Positions 13,060-25,350 are shown, counted from the stretch's first letter. The stretch is DNA of 64,000 nucleotides from Sisyra terminalis (GCA_958496175.1 OY292274.1:46262630-46326629), one strand, 5' to 3'. Numbers and translations: made by a program. Notes: generated from the letters alone by a model not told the origin.

Positions 13060-14000
13060 GAATGTGAAGTAGAAAACGCAGAATAAGACAAAAGCGTGTT
13101 AAAGGAGTGGGCGAGTTAAGGAATGGCTGTAACGGAATGAAGAGGGGGCAAAATTAGGTTAAACTTTTTTATGAATAATTATCAATGTCTGTTTGTGGCC
13201 TTTTCCCATTAAATTACATTAAACGAAATTAGTTTATGTAAAAAGTTTTCAAGACTACAAAAGAGGAACGCTTCTATCCTCAACTTCGTGTGCCCTTCAC
13301 ACCGCCCTCACATTTCACCATTGGTCGGCTAGCTCGTTGATAAAATTTCCGTGGAAATTCTCGTTCAAGTGCTTTGTAAATATTAATTTTCTAAATGGAA
13401 AATATTTAAAATTAGCAAACATATAAACATATTCAAACTCAAGACTTTTCCCAATTTCCATATTAAATCGTCTCTTTTACAATCAGCCCCACTAAGTTAC
13501 TTGAGCTTTAGCGGATTTTTTAGCTAAGTCGAACGAATCAAAAGTCATCTCGTCTCGTAAATAATTATAATAATAATAGTCTGGAATTGAGGGAAGTTTG
13601 CGCTGGCTGGGAAATCTTCTCGCTAATAAATACTTCATACATATAAATATATTTTCTAATGTAATATAAGCCGTAAAGTTGCATAAAGTTTACAATTAAA
13701 CCGAGAGAACGTGCAAATGCAATAAATTAATGCGCAAAGTTTTGTTTGCTTAGCACCCGATAAGAGATGGCGCCCGTGACAGTGGGGACGTGACGTGCCG
13801 GGACGTGCGGTATCCGATAATATAACTGAGTCCATTTTCGTTGCAATTAGAGTGAAATTCTATTTTAAAATTCAATCATAAACAATAATGTTTCAATAGC
13901 TCGAGATATTTTCGACGAGGGAAACTTCAAAATTGGGTCACGAAGCTGAGCGAATGTACGCAAAGCTCACGTCGAAATCGAAAGATTAACTCGGATGAAA
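13060..14000. promoter_or_regulatory. GC-richer island, candidate conserved noncoding block
   Basis: The longest compositionally distinct stretch of the left half. It contains TTTTTTATGAATAATTATCA near 13166 and TTACATTAAACGAAATTAG near 13213. GCAATAAATTAATGCGCAA lies near 13720, and the CG-rich words GACGTGACGTGCCGGGACGT lie near 13788. No frame stays open. The motif types resemble homeodomain and bZIP sites, but function is inferred only. Confidence 0.28.
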
Positions 14001-14304
14001 TTTTATAGACATATTACATTCTCAAATCCACAAACTTATTCAGTATACAATACAAATGTTAGAAACAACCAAATCCTAATTTTATTTATAATTTATGTTA
14101 CTTGTTCTTCGTAAAAAATTAACCAAGTTTCATATTCTCATCATAATTAAACAACTATAAAATCAAACAAATGCACCCAGGAATAGTTATTACCCAGGAA
14201 TGTACTGTTAGGAAATGTAATTTTTAGCAAAAAGTAAAAATTTCCCTTCAATTTTAGTATCATCATATTAGAATTGGGACTTATAGAGAAGACTCAGAAT
14301 TATG

Positions 14305-14761
14305 ATATTTTAATGTATCTTGGCTTTGTTGATAATAAGAAGGCCTTCGATAACGTTAGGTGGTCAAAACTTTGATACACTTTAATTGGGACCAGAATAC
14401 CAATCCAGCTGATCTTCCTCGCTAAAAATCTGTATGAAGGCAAGGAATCAGTGATAAATATCGAAAACACTCTATCCGATAAATGCGATATTCGAAAAAA
14501 CGCACGGCAAAATTGCATTCTCTCACCATTACTTAATTAAGTATACTGTAGAGTTATAATATAATTCGTTTTGGAGAAGAAAAATGGTGGAATTAAAATT
14601 GGCGGGAAGCGATTTTTCAACCTTCGTTTCGCTAACCATACAACCTTAATTGTGTTCAGTAAGAAAAAGCTGCTGGAACTCATTCAAAGACTTGAAATCG
14701 GAAATCTAGATTTTGATCTAAAAATTAATCCCCAGAAAACCTCTATTATTCGACCTGTTTG
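14305..14761 (+). pseudogene. LINE reverse transcriptase remnant (5' part)
   Basis: One reading frame, interrupted by four stop codons, spells a non-LTR reverse transcriptase. FVDNKKAFDNVRW (from 14325) is the fingers/palm motif, NCILSPLLN matches the RQGC-SPLLFN motif, and GGIKIGGKRFFNLRFANHT holds the position of the catalytic YADD box. There both aspartates are lost (FANH), so the enzyme is dead. LKINPQKTSII corresponds to the conserved GL-IN--KT block. The family is the endonuclease-reverse transcriptase type common in insects; the clade is not resolved. The rest of the protein resumes at about 15263 after an insertion. Confidence 0.8.
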
Positions 14762-15262
14762 GTAGTATACATCAGTACTTTGGGGAGTGGTATGCAAAAC
14801 CCAACTAAATCGTGTGCCTGGAATACAAAATTAAGTATTAAGCATAATCACGGACACTCCATGGTACGTCCGTAACGCAAACTTACATAGGGATTTCCAC
14901 AAACTAATAATCGAGGAAATTATCAACCAATTCTACAAACGGCATTACTGCTCAATGGCAAACCACTGCAACCCATTATTTTCAAACACCAATGAAGCTC
15001 TTCCTCCATCCAGAGAACAAAGGTGTCTTAAAAGGAATCACCATGGAGACCTACTGTTTTCAAGTAACTTTCTTAAGTTTAACAAGTAACAATTTATAGT
15101 GCAAAATTGATACTAACTACAAAAGTATCATCAAAACCACAGTGAGTCTATTGTTGAATAGTGACCCAAGTCAAGTTACATTCTAACGACACTAGTGTTA
15201 ACTCAACGACAAATAAACTATTTTTGAAAATTCAACAGTGAGAAAAAAAAACAAAATAAAGT
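14762..15262 (+). pseudogene. Jockey-type LINE 3' fragment nested in another LINE
   Basis: A single frame with one stop reads WGVVCKTQLNRVPGIQN, then IITDTPWYVRNANLHRD and IIEEIINQFYKRHYC, ending near SREQRCLKRNHHGD. This order (WG---K----IQ-FQN, PWYVRN--LH-D, RLKR--P-DL) is the C-terminal signature of Jockey-clade reverse transcriptases as I know it. A noncoding stretch and an A-rich tail (about 15241-15258) follow. The sequences on both sides belong to a different LINE, so this 5'-truncated copy most likely inserted there. A target duplication was not identified. Confidence 0.7.
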
Positions 15263-15845
15263 TCCTTGGCCGCGCTTACGAACATCAAGATTAGCAGGAA
15301 AGATTAGATTTTTTCATAGTTTTGGATTGAATCATTAATCTAGGCTCGATGTAAATCATGCGAGGATAAAATTAGATGGAATTGCTTGATCTGCCTATCC
15401 AAACTATCCAAAACTATAAAAAGGTCGCAACATAATGAAAGCTACAAAAATCAGACTGGTTAATACCCTAATTTTTCCTATATTTTGGATACTTAGACTA
15501 TTCGCGCAGCTGATCGGTAGACTCTTTGATGTTTTCGAAATTTTGGTTCGGAAAAGAATGTTTCAAATCCCATGGACGTCCAGAAGAATAAATGTCTTCA
15601 TCCTAATTCAAGTAAAAGCAGTCTACAGGAGGCTCTTTTCATAAGCATATGGAGAAACTCTTAGATAAATATTTTGGATATATTACGCGTCACGATATCA
15701 TGGAAAAACTAATGATACAGGGACGACTTAACGGGAAAAGAAAATGTGGATAATCGCCGACCCATTGGATTGAAGTGAAAAAGTTTGTGGATTGAGGTTT
15801 CAAGTCAACAGCACGACAAGCAAATGAGAGTAATTCCTGAAGATA
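15263..15845 (+). pseudogene. LINE reverse transcriptase remnant (3' part)
   Basis: This continues the LINE interrupted at 14761. MKATKIRLVNTLIFPIFW (from 15435), then FEILVRKRMFQIPWTSRRIN, and further on FGYITRHDIMEKLMIQGRLN and GKRKCG with SPTHWIEV (to about 15780) match, in order, the C-terminal region of insect endonuclease-reverse transcriptases. Several stops and frame changes are present, so the copy is dead. A non-autonomous hAT begins right behind it. Confidence 0.75.
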
Positions 15846-15857
15846 AATAATTTAGAA

Positions 15858-16343
15858 CAATGGTTTCCAACCGATTTTGGGACATGCTCCACCTAAGCAT
15901 TTCTAAAATCCTGATGCCCTCTACGTGATATTTAAATTTTTTTGTTCAAAATTTTACGGTTGTTCACCTGAAGGAAGCTTAAAACGCAGTTGACTTGGAA
16001 TCTAAACAATAGTTCTAAAGAATAAGTCATCCATGAAACAGAAAAATAAAAAATGAAAGAACAATTCAATAAACCAAGTTTCCAAACATATAGTAAAGAA
16101 CTGAAATGCAGAAATAGCAAATATTGGAAAGAAACACTATTCTGAAATGAATGAAAAACTGTTATTAACTCATTCTCGAATTACCTCATAGTCTTTGGTA
16201 TAGTCAGCCGAAGAGTTCACTATATCTAATCATATCATAATAATATCACAATATATAATAATATCACTAAGTCCTGCCTATGATCCACCAAAATATTACC
16301 ATGCCTCACCGGTGGGGCCTGCGTCCCACGTTGGAAATGATGA
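15858..16343. mobile_element. Non-autonomous hAT-like element
   Basis: The left end CAATGGTTTCCAACC, followed by TTTTGGGACATGCTCCACC, and the right end, whose reverse complement reads CATCATTTCCAACGTGGGAC, form imperfect inverted repeats like those of hAT elements. The flanks ATTTAGAA (15850-15857) and GTCTAGAA (16344-16351) could be a decayed 8-bp target duplication (6 of 8 match). About 485 bp without a transposase frame. Confidence 0.6.
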
Positions 16344-16351
16344 GTCTAGAA

Positions 16352-17540
16352 GGTACTGAGAAATTTTGAACTAAGGATGTAACAAAATAATCGATTATGG
16401 TAAAACTCGATTATTTCTTGTATAAAATAAGATTTTTCTAATACATTTTAATTTTTTAAAAGCTCGATTTTATCTTATTCGATCCTTATCTAGAAAAATC
16501 CCAGTGACAACCATATTAATTACCATACATCGGCAACGATGTTAAATATACGTAAAAAATAACTGTTTTATGCTAAAATTATGACAAATTTTGTTAATAC
16601 GTTAACGTTAACAATTACTCTGAACATAACTTGTACTTACAACTCTTATGCATCCTTTTTTTTTAAAACAAACTCAAAGTTTGTGTCTAAAGCTTACAAT
16701 GAAGTTGTTCAAAATCATAATGAAGTTTTTCTTAATTCCTTCGACTTATAGTACAAATTTTTACACTTTTAATACTAAAGTTCTTTTAAATATATTGCAA
16801 AATGTATTTAATTCTTTCTCGCCTTCCCTGTTGCAATTTCATTATTTTTTTTTTCAAAATTTTAAGGAAAACTCCACAACTTAGTTACAGCTTTTTTATT
16901 TGATGATCTTTTTGCTTGTTTATTGCACCAGCTTTCATGTCAGTTAAACGGAAACTTTTCGCGGCTTTTCGTTCTCTCTTAAACTCAACTTGGAAAAGTA
17001 GTTTATTCGATATTAATATTTTGTTGCGAGTTTTCTTCATCATATAACACAAACAAAACGATATAATAGAACAAAGTTAAGATAATACAAAAGGAAAAAA
17101 ATGTTAATGGAGATATCTTATGATTTAATAAATATAAAAAAAATAAAGGAATTCCAAGTTTCTGTGACAAAATCTTATCTTTTATTTAACGTCCATATTG
17201 AGGAGTTCATAAAAATAAAAAGGCAGCGGACGATAAATAAATAAATCAGAAAACGTTTAAGTATTATAGTAATGTTTATCTTCGGAGAAATAATTTCAAG
17301 AATGAAACTGTTTGACTATGAAAAATAATCAAAAGCAATAATACTAATGGAATATATGGAATAAATACTAATAGAAATGTAATTTTCCTGTATTTTTTAG
17401 GGTTTCTTGAAAAATATAATTTTATTTTTAAACAAACCACTTTACCCAACCATTAAAAAACTCTATTCTAGAAAGTTTCTCTATTCAGTCCTAAGAAACT
17501 GATATTTTGCACTTTGATTCCGTGTTTTGCTTAGTACCAG
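16352..17540. other. AT-rich noncoding DNA with possible hAT end
   Basis: AAGGATGTAACAAAATAATC with the ATCGATTA words (about 16373-16410) looks like the terminus of another hAT-type element, but no partner end was found. The remainder is featureless. Confidence 0.3.
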
Positions 17541-17569
17541 TTAAGAAATATATATATATATATATATAA

Positions 17570-17731
<162 letters not shown>

Positions 17732-18010
17732 ACTTCAATTACCAAACAATCTGATTTAATGACAATCGAGTAGAATTGGATCACTCCGCAACAAACGTAA
17801 CAATTCACGTGCTTACATTGGTACATCTTTAAATGGTATTTGAGGTGATATCTAATCCTTGATGATTACTGAAGAAGATTGCTTGCCAGTTAAAGTGTCG
17901 AAAAATGGACATAATATGTCAAAAAACATTTTTCAATATTTGTGTTAAGTTTTCAGTCTTTGTAAAAACAATGTTAAATATTCAAAGTCAGTAAAATCAC
18001 TATAAAATTG
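17732..18010 (+). repeat. Degenerate relative of the 37.8-kb foldback element
   Basis: CTTGATGATTACTGAAGAAG, then GATTGCTTG and GTCGAAAAATG (about 17858-17905) parallel the centre of the element at 37.96 kb, and TTCAAAGTCAG near 17980 parallels its right end. CTGAAGA at 17869-17875 and GAAA at 17900-17903 fit the spacing of a hammerhead-like core, but the stem between them is not convincing here. Confidence 0.4.
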
Positions 18011-18035
18011 GTTTTTTGTTTTCTTGTGTACTTAT

Positions 18036-18676
18036 TAGTGCCCCACCGAACTTTCGGTTTCGGCAAAAAACGAGTTTCGGCTTAGTTTCAGTATCGATTG
18101 TCGTCAAGCCGTAACTACGATCGAAACTGAATTTTTGAGATGAAAATGTTGAGAAATTATTGTTTCTCACTTATAATAATAGATTCTTCAAATTATGAAT
18201 ACTGATAATTATCAGTTCTCTAAAGTTATTTTTAATGATTTTTTTTCAGTTCGAGAGAAAACTGACTAAAGTTTGGAAGAAAGTTTAGAAATTGTTTTAT
18301 TTTTAAGATGGTAAAGAGAGTAATTTCTATTTTATGTACATAAACATATTTGATAAAAATTAATTTTGTCTTGTAACTTTTTTTATTTAATGGTATTCGT
18401 AATTAGTATTAAAAAGAAATAAATGGTACATTTCTTTCAAATTAACCTCTTATTTCAGCACAAACAATTTACTTGAAATAAAAAGTTATAATAAGATAAT
18501 ATGTTGTGTTGATGATTAGTTCTAATAGGGTATTAAATGAAGACTAAAGAAATAATACATAACTATTGGATTTAAAAAAAATGATTGATTAATTATGATT
18601 AACTATGAAAACATTACCTTATAGGGAAGTTTCGGTTTCGGCTTCAGCCGTAAAAACTAGTTTCGGACGGACACTA
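18036..18676. mobile_element. hAT transposon (non-autonomous) with 8-bp target duplication
   Basis: Perfect 8-bp direct repeats GTACTTAT flank the element at 18028-18035 and 18677-18684. The ends are inverted: left TAGTGCCCCACCGAA, right (reverse complement) TAGTGTCCGTCCGAA. Sub-terminal TTTCGGTTTCGGC occurs near both ends. Both the 8-bp duplication and the TAGTG end fit the hAT superfamily. The 641 bp hold no transposase frame, so mobility would need an outside enzyme. Confidence 0.88.
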
Positions 18677-18684
18677 GTACTTAT

Positions 18685-20400
18685 GGATTATTCATTTTAA
18701 TACATTTACGTCCATGTATACATTTACAACTTAATATGTGTGATAAAAATTTACTATTTCGTTCTTTTTTAAGACTTCACCAAATATAGGTGGTTCTTGT
18801 TAATTTTAAACCAATATTTACAATAACTTTCGGAATTTTTTTCAACAGGTCTTTGGAGATGAACAGCGAATTCTCACGAATTTCTCATTAAAATTTTAAA
18901 AAATCACCCAACTATTCAATTCCGATATATCTGTTTATTGAACACAATCGGATCCCCAAACACCACTAACCATAAGATTTGCCCTCATCAATAATTTAAG
19001 CAGAATCCAGCATTGGTAACTTTATGTATAGTTTAACGGTGTTCGTACTTTATAATATTTATACGTAATACGTGTATACTTTTTGATAGTTCAAGGCTTT
19101 TATTTCAATTCATCAATATAAAAATGAAATAAATGATAAATGTAACCAAGTTTTCTTTTTCTTATCAACGATCATTGATCAGTTGACTTAAAAAGGCATT
19201 GAAAGGATATCTCTCGGGTAAATCAAAAGTTTTTATTTATAAGAATTAAAATTTAGTCACTTTAAAAAATATGCATAACATTGATCTCTAAAAGCGTTAC
19301 ATAATTGGGAGATAATAAAAGTAGGACCTTAATCTACATTTTGAAATATATAACCAAATTTTTAATGTTAATAATTTGATTTTCAATTGGGAAATGGGTA
19401 AATTAGGAAATAATTGTTTCAATTTTTGTTATTTAAGCATGCAATATTCCATTATTTGTTTCAAATTGAATTAAATCTGTTATTTTGCGGTTTAAATTTC
19501 CAATTTTTAACTTTCTATTTTTTGGTGTTCAAATAATATTATTAATTTTGGTATATATGTAAACATTATTACGGATATTAAATAAACAAAAAAGATTTGA
19601 CCGCAACTATGTCTCTTCATACCACCATGAAAGTTCTCTCCATAAAAGCTCAAAAGCTCGACTGGTTTTAAGCGCAGCCAATTATTTCGTTTGAATGCTA
19701 CACTAACCTTTAATTTATATGAATGAAAATTACATCTGAAAGTATTTTCCAACTATTTTAGGCTCAATTTTTTAGTTACGGAAAAAATTGAGGTGATTTC
19801 ACTTTATCGTTGCATCAATTCATTATTTTAAAATAAAATTTGATTATTCTTAAGAAAATAAGCAAAATACAATTTTCTTAAAAAGATACGAGTTGGTGTA
19901 GTGATTTCTTTTCAATTAAAAAACGTTCCAATTTTTTTATATTTTAAATTTTGAAATTTCTGCAATTTCCTTTCAAACCCGGTTTCCTTTTTTCGAAAAA
20001 AGGAAAAAAAATCTATCCGCTCGCGAAACATTGAGCGTTCCCGAAGGAAATTTGCAAGAAATTTCCATATTTCATTCCAAATTTATCTAACTTTTTCAAA
20101 TTGAAAACAAATTTTTATCTCGTTCATTTTGTTTTCATCTCTTTATTTATTTCAAGCTAAGAATGAGCATAATTTTTTTGGTAATGTTAAATTTTTTGGA
20201 TATTATGTAATGTTAATGAATAAAATTTTAAATAACTTTTCATTAATTCTGGCTACTTTAATTTGTAAACCGAAAAATAAGTGAATAATTCATTTTTTCG
20301 CAGATTGCCTAAACCAACGAATATATTTAGTTATGTTCATTTTCAAACTTCCCATTAATTTGATTAAAAATTGTTAACTTAAAATTCTATTACTTTTAAT
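18685..20400. other. AT-rich noncoding DNA
   Basis: No gene recognised. A perfect 22-bp palindrome of TTCCTTTTTTCG type lies at 19984-20005. Confidence 0.45.
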
Positions 20401-20404
20401 CCCT

Positions 20405-20700
20405 ATTTATAACATTACAAATGCGAAAGTAATTCGTTCTGTCTGCGGTGCTTTGACGCATAAACGGCTTAACTGATTTTGATGAAAATTGACTCATAGA
20501 TAGATTAAACGTTGAAAAAAACATAAATTACTTTTTGTCGCAAAAACATAGATCTAAATATGTATATATTGGGAGATTGTCATAATTTGGAGATAATAGA
20601 GTGAAACATTGCGTCCAGGCTGCCTTCTGTCTTTTCACTCCTATAGGTTTGATGATATCATCTTCCATGTTTCCTTATTTTTTGCTAGAAGTGCGACTCC
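20405..20700 (+). mobile_element. Possible 5' region of the Helitron
   Basis: ACAAATGCGAAAGTAATTCG, then GTTCTGTCTGCGGTGC and TTAACTGATTTTGATGAAAA is a word order I know from a dispersed arthropod repeat often associated with Helitrons. It lies just upstream of the decayed Helitron coding region in the same orientation, so it may be that element's left part. Assignment is inference. Confidence 0.35.
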
Positions 20701-20929
20701 CATACATGGTCAGATCATCATATATTTAGGCACTTGATAAGAACTAAATAAACATTTGTTCAAGTATTTCTAAAAATTCAACCAATATGGAGGTGAAATT
20801 GGAAATGAAAGCTCGTATGGAAGTCCAAACAAATCTATCTTCGTTTACTATATTTATCGATATGATGTACATGGTAAAGAAATGCTGTCGAAATATGTGT
20901 GAAAAAACGGAATACTTAATTTTTTTCCG

Positions 20930-22560
20930 GCAACTGCGAAAGTTCGAAACGGTAGTTACTTCACTGTAGATAATAGTTTGTTGGTCCCTTTTTACATCTT
21001 TTTTGTCAAGAATGTTTAGCGTCCCCAAAAAGATCAAGGCTTGCAGTTCAGTGCACGCTATCAAATATGGCAAGTATCGGTCAAGCTATTTAGAATTTTA
21101 GAAAACCAGGGTTCGCTAATACCGCAGACGAAGTTCAATTATATCAATCTAGTCCGTATGTTAGCAGTAAAAAACCCGTTTAGGGGTTGTAAATTTTCGT
21201 TACACGAAAGGCACCGCACCGTCACTTTAGTATTACCTCAGTATACGAGATGAATTTCCAAGGGCTCTTCGGTATGTTAAGGTACCAAATCGTCAAGGCT
21301 TATAAAATATTCTAATTGGTAGTATTATTCCTAACTGGTAGCATTGGTAACAATATATCATAATCGTGTGTTCATTTGTTCAAAACGTATATATCTTCAG
21401 ACTGATTCACATTTATAAATTCTTCGTATGACGTTTTTTTTTTTCAAATGGGGCTACCTGTGCAATTTATAAACCTTGCCAATGTGTTACATTTGGAACA
21501 CAATAAGAGGACAAAGGAATTACCAAATTCAAGGAACTCCTGTTTATAATTGGTCTGGTGCCAAATAGTAAGATTCCTTATGTGGAGTTAACGTGGTCCA
21601 TGTTTGCAATATGGAATGGGTTAATTTGAGAATACTTTTACACCAAATGTGGGAGCCAATCTCTTTCAGAGATCTCAAAATGCTCAATAACGAGAAATTT
21701 TCATCATATCAAGAAGCATGTAAGGTAAAAGACTTGCTAAAGAACGACAATTATTGGGATGTAACTCTGGAAGAGATAACACAATGTGGGAGAGTTTTTT
21801 GCTTTATTGAACATTCAAACGCTAAAAAATTGTAGAAAAATTACAAAGATAATATGGTGGATGATATATTTCAAAGATGGCAAGAATACAATACGAATGT
21901 TTCATAATATTCATGCAATGGTTGAAGACCAAGGGTAATTATTACCAAAAATGATTTATCTGATATTGGGATGAGTAACTTTTGGATGGGCCATTGTGGC
22001 CTTAGAAAGCATCATACTACTGGAGTACAGTGGTACTGATAGACCTTACAATATTCAGATTTCGTCAAACAAAGGAAGAAACTGCCACTCAATTTTTGTT
22101 GAAATGCAGCATTTTATTTGTATGGCGCGTAAAACAACTGGGGGTCTCTGATCCCAGTACTGAATTAGTCGAACACGGTTTGTTCGCCACTTGCTGAGAT
22201 TTGTTCGATTTTTGGCTTTCAATAGATGAAAAAGGAACCCAGGTACACAATAATCCTAAGGCTGCAGAGGCTCTCTAAACCTCATCCTGGTGAACCGTTT
22301 GGAAAAAAAATGGGATGAGCAGTCCCCAAAGAATTGAAGATGTCAGTAGTGATTTGATACGAGAACAAAACTACGATACTGCTTCTTTAAAACAACAAAT
22401 GACGGAAGAGGTTCCATTTTTGAACCCAGAACAGAAATCAAAAATTAGTTTCCGATAATGTTATTCAAAAATTAAAAAATTGAAAGAGGTGAAGGTAATT
22501 TGTTCTTTTTGGATACCTTAGAAAGCACAGACTAATAGTCTTTGGAGTCTATTGACACTC
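20930..22560 (+). pseudogene. Decayed Helitron Rep-helicase
   Basis: Reading across several frames gives fragments of the Helitron protein in the correct order. Near 20955 is FTVDNSLLVPFY; near 21030 is CSSVHAIKYGKY, where the family has IKYICKY. Near 21175 is PFRGCKFSLHERHRTV, then DEFPRALRYVKVP. From 21615 come NLRILLHQMWEPISFRDLK and YQEACKVKDLLKNDNYWD. Near 22340-22450 are SSDLIREQNYDTASLKQQ and FLNPEQKSKI, and near 22490 GEGNLFFLD leads to where Walker A (GGTGKT) should be but is absent. Helitrons move by rolling-circle replication. Many stops and frameshifts and the lost ATP-binding loop make this copy inactive, and the Rep HUH motif is not visible. Confidence 0.8.
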
Positions 22561-22569
22561 ACATTCTAA

Positions 22570-23640
22570 TGTCTTCTACAGGATATTATAGAAAGTCAAT
22601 TATTTTTGAATAGTTTTCCAATTTATTATGGTTACCAAAAAAAAAATACGAATAACAAAAAGACAAAAATGAAACTCCGCAAACAAACAAAAATATCAAA
22701 AGTAAAAGATGGAACTCATCAAAAATAGCATAAACAGACTCGCATACAATAACTTTTTATTATTCAGTTATGCTAATCAACATTGTTGTTAAGAAAATTC
22801 AAATTTAAATAATTAAAGGCCTTTTCATTGACATGAAGCTTTTTACGGAGCTTTTATGAGACCAGAACGAAAAAAGGAAAATGTAAAAACCGAGAAAATC
22901 TGAGTTAAAAATGAAAAAGAGACAATAAAATTTTATGATCTGTGAAACGCTTTCACATGACAGTATCGTTAGAAAAGGCCTTCAAATGATATAATCGAAG
23001 CTTTATTTAAGACCAGTAATATGTCGTATTCAACTATACCCAGTTTCAGTAAACATTCAATGAGCGACTAAACGACAAACGAAAAAAAATGCATATATTC
23101 GAAAAAAAAAATATTTTTTTGTTCAAAGTTATCATATCTAATATTTTTATATTTGAGTGTTTTGAATACTAAAACTAATGTAGCTTTTATCATTTTTCTC
23201 AAATCATTTTTTTAATATAAAAAATAAAAACTTTAAAAATATATTTTTATTCAAATTTATCACTCAGAACTTCAAAATACGGAAAAGAAGGAAATTTAAA
23301 TTTTTAGCAAATCAATTATCCTATGGCAAATTATTTGTGTTCATATTTTTGTCAGAATAAATAAAAAGAAAAATCAAGCAATGTAAAAGCTTAAAAATTA
23401 AATAGAATAACATTGAATATTTCAACATTATTTATACATTTTGCTTTGAAAATTGAAACATTTATTGTAAAATATGCTTTTCATGTATTTTATAGAACTG
23501 CGCATTTTAATTCAAAGGATATTTGTATAAAAATATGTATTTATTTAGTAGAAACATAAGAAAAATAAAAAGTTTCCTTTTAAATCTCTTTCCTATTTGC
23601 ATCAATCATAAAAAGAGAGCAATTTGAATTAATTTTTTGA
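22570..23640. other. Very AT-rich noncoding DNA
   Basis: Nothing recognised; among the most A/T-biased stretches of the window. Confidence 0.5.
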
Positions 23641-23649
23641 GCATAGAGT

Positions 23650-24640
23650 ATAAAATTTGTAAAACAGTTACGGAATTTCTTATCGTTTGAGAACTTCTGA
23701 TTATATTTTCCGTCTCCGGAAAAAAACCTTCCTTATAATCACATCTGCGATAAACCCTGATATCGCTTTAATATTTTTCCCAAAGTTATCGAAACGCCGC
23801 AAAGGTTGCATAAGAAAAACTTTTTGCTTTTCCTCTCTTTTTGCCTCAGATTACCATTTCCCGGTTGCATCCATTTCGGTTAGTTCGTGGTGACACCAAA
23901 TCCACCCCTCACTGAATAATCTAAACTTGGCATCCGCGAAACGGAGCGAAAAAAAAAAAAACGAATTTGAAAAATGTCATCTTCCCATTCTCATTCCACC
24001 ACGCTACAGTTAAGAAATTTCGAAAAACCAAAACAAGATGTCAGTAGGGTGAGGTCGTAAGGGGTGAGTTTAGTCGATTTGTGGAAAATTCGCTTCGCGA
24101 ATGATTCACGCGGTGCCGAAAAAAGTGCGGCCACCAACTAGATTTAAGTAAGGCTAGTCGCCGGCGATGTGGGGTGTGAGGACAGGGATTTATGCACCCT
24201 TGGCGCTTCTCATAAAAAATTAATGTCAAATTTCACGCCAACTTTACCGAATGACGCCAGTATATTTCCATTATTGTTATTTATTGTGTTGCTTTTTAAA
24301 ACCTCACCACCCACCACCACCACCCCCATTCGCAATAGGATGAAAGCGGGTGATCAAACGGGAAAAACTGTTTCACTTACTTGCGAAAACATTTCGATTC
24401 GTCCAATGAATTTTATATGAATTCAACTTAGTAAAATTAAAAATTGTGAAGTTGAAAATATTTTTTTGCTATAAGTTAATGGCCTAATACATACAATGAA
24501 ATGGAGATGAGGTCGAGGGCTGGACGAGGTTTTGTTTCGCATTAAATATGCAACGATTTCAATCATATTTAACGCCATTTAGGACATTCAGTTTAACGAT
24601 GTATGAAATTATTTTCGACTAAATGTAATATACCAAATCA
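23650..24640. promoter_or_regulatory. GC-richer island, candidate noncoding regulatory block
   Basis: Composition changes sharply here, with GC-rich words around 24110-24190 (GCGGTGCCGAAAAAAGTGCG, GTCGCCGGCGATG) and CCACCACCACC near 24310. Open frames on both strands overlap without protein-like features. A conserved element or distal regulatory site is possible; not demonstrated. Confidence 0.22.
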
Positions 24641-24649
24641 TAAATACAA

Positions 24650-25345
24650 TAACTGGATTACGTAAGCGTTTTCACCCCAATTTTATTCTCAAAAATCTCA
24701 ATTACACCACTCATATCTTCTAGTTTTCATATTTATGCATCTACAAAACTGCAAATTTGATTTGTGTAGATAATCATTTGAAATTAAAATTAGGACAGAG
24801 CAAATAGGAAGATAAAACTATGAGTGGAAGCAGAACGGGGCTGTATGCATTAGACAGATTTAAACACAGTAATATAATGTCAAAAGTTTAAAAGGATTTT
24901 CTGAACTGATTTTCAAAATTTTTGAAGTTTTACTTCTTCACCGGCGTTTTTTGAGAGTGAATTGGTAAAAAAATGACGCTTTAAAGTAACAGTATGAAGT
25001 AGCTCGTAAACGATTAGCGAAAAAAAACCGTTCAAGCGAGCGAAATCTGGCCAATTTTTGGGAGCGATATGCATAATAGTAAGACGACTAAAACACTATC
25101 GCATTGAACAAGTAAAGCCAGCACTCGCTTATGTTGGCATATGTTTTTGGTTTTTCGGGGGACTCGAGGGGAGAGGATTCTGAACTATTTTATTCCGAAC
25201 TATCCCGAATCAGATATGAAGTTATAGCTAGCGAACAGTTAGAAACAGTCCGAACGGTTAGAACCTTTAGAACATGGAGAAGATAGATATCGTTGAACTA
25301 AATATTTTCGAATCTTACAGTCTAAACAATATTCATATTAATACA
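24650..25345. other. AT-rich noncoding DNA
   Basis: No gene or recognised repeat. Short repeated words GTTAGAA occur near 25225-25265. Confidence 0.4.
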
Positions 25346-25350
25346 CAACC

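Noticed and set aside
20744..21073. 109-codon minus-strand frame
   Set aside because: It lies antisense to the Helitron Rep-helicase remnant, whose motifs are on the plus strand.
24110..24190. CTCF-like insulator site in GCGGCCACCAACTAG
   Set aside because: Only a partial match to the insect CTCF core and no supporting context.
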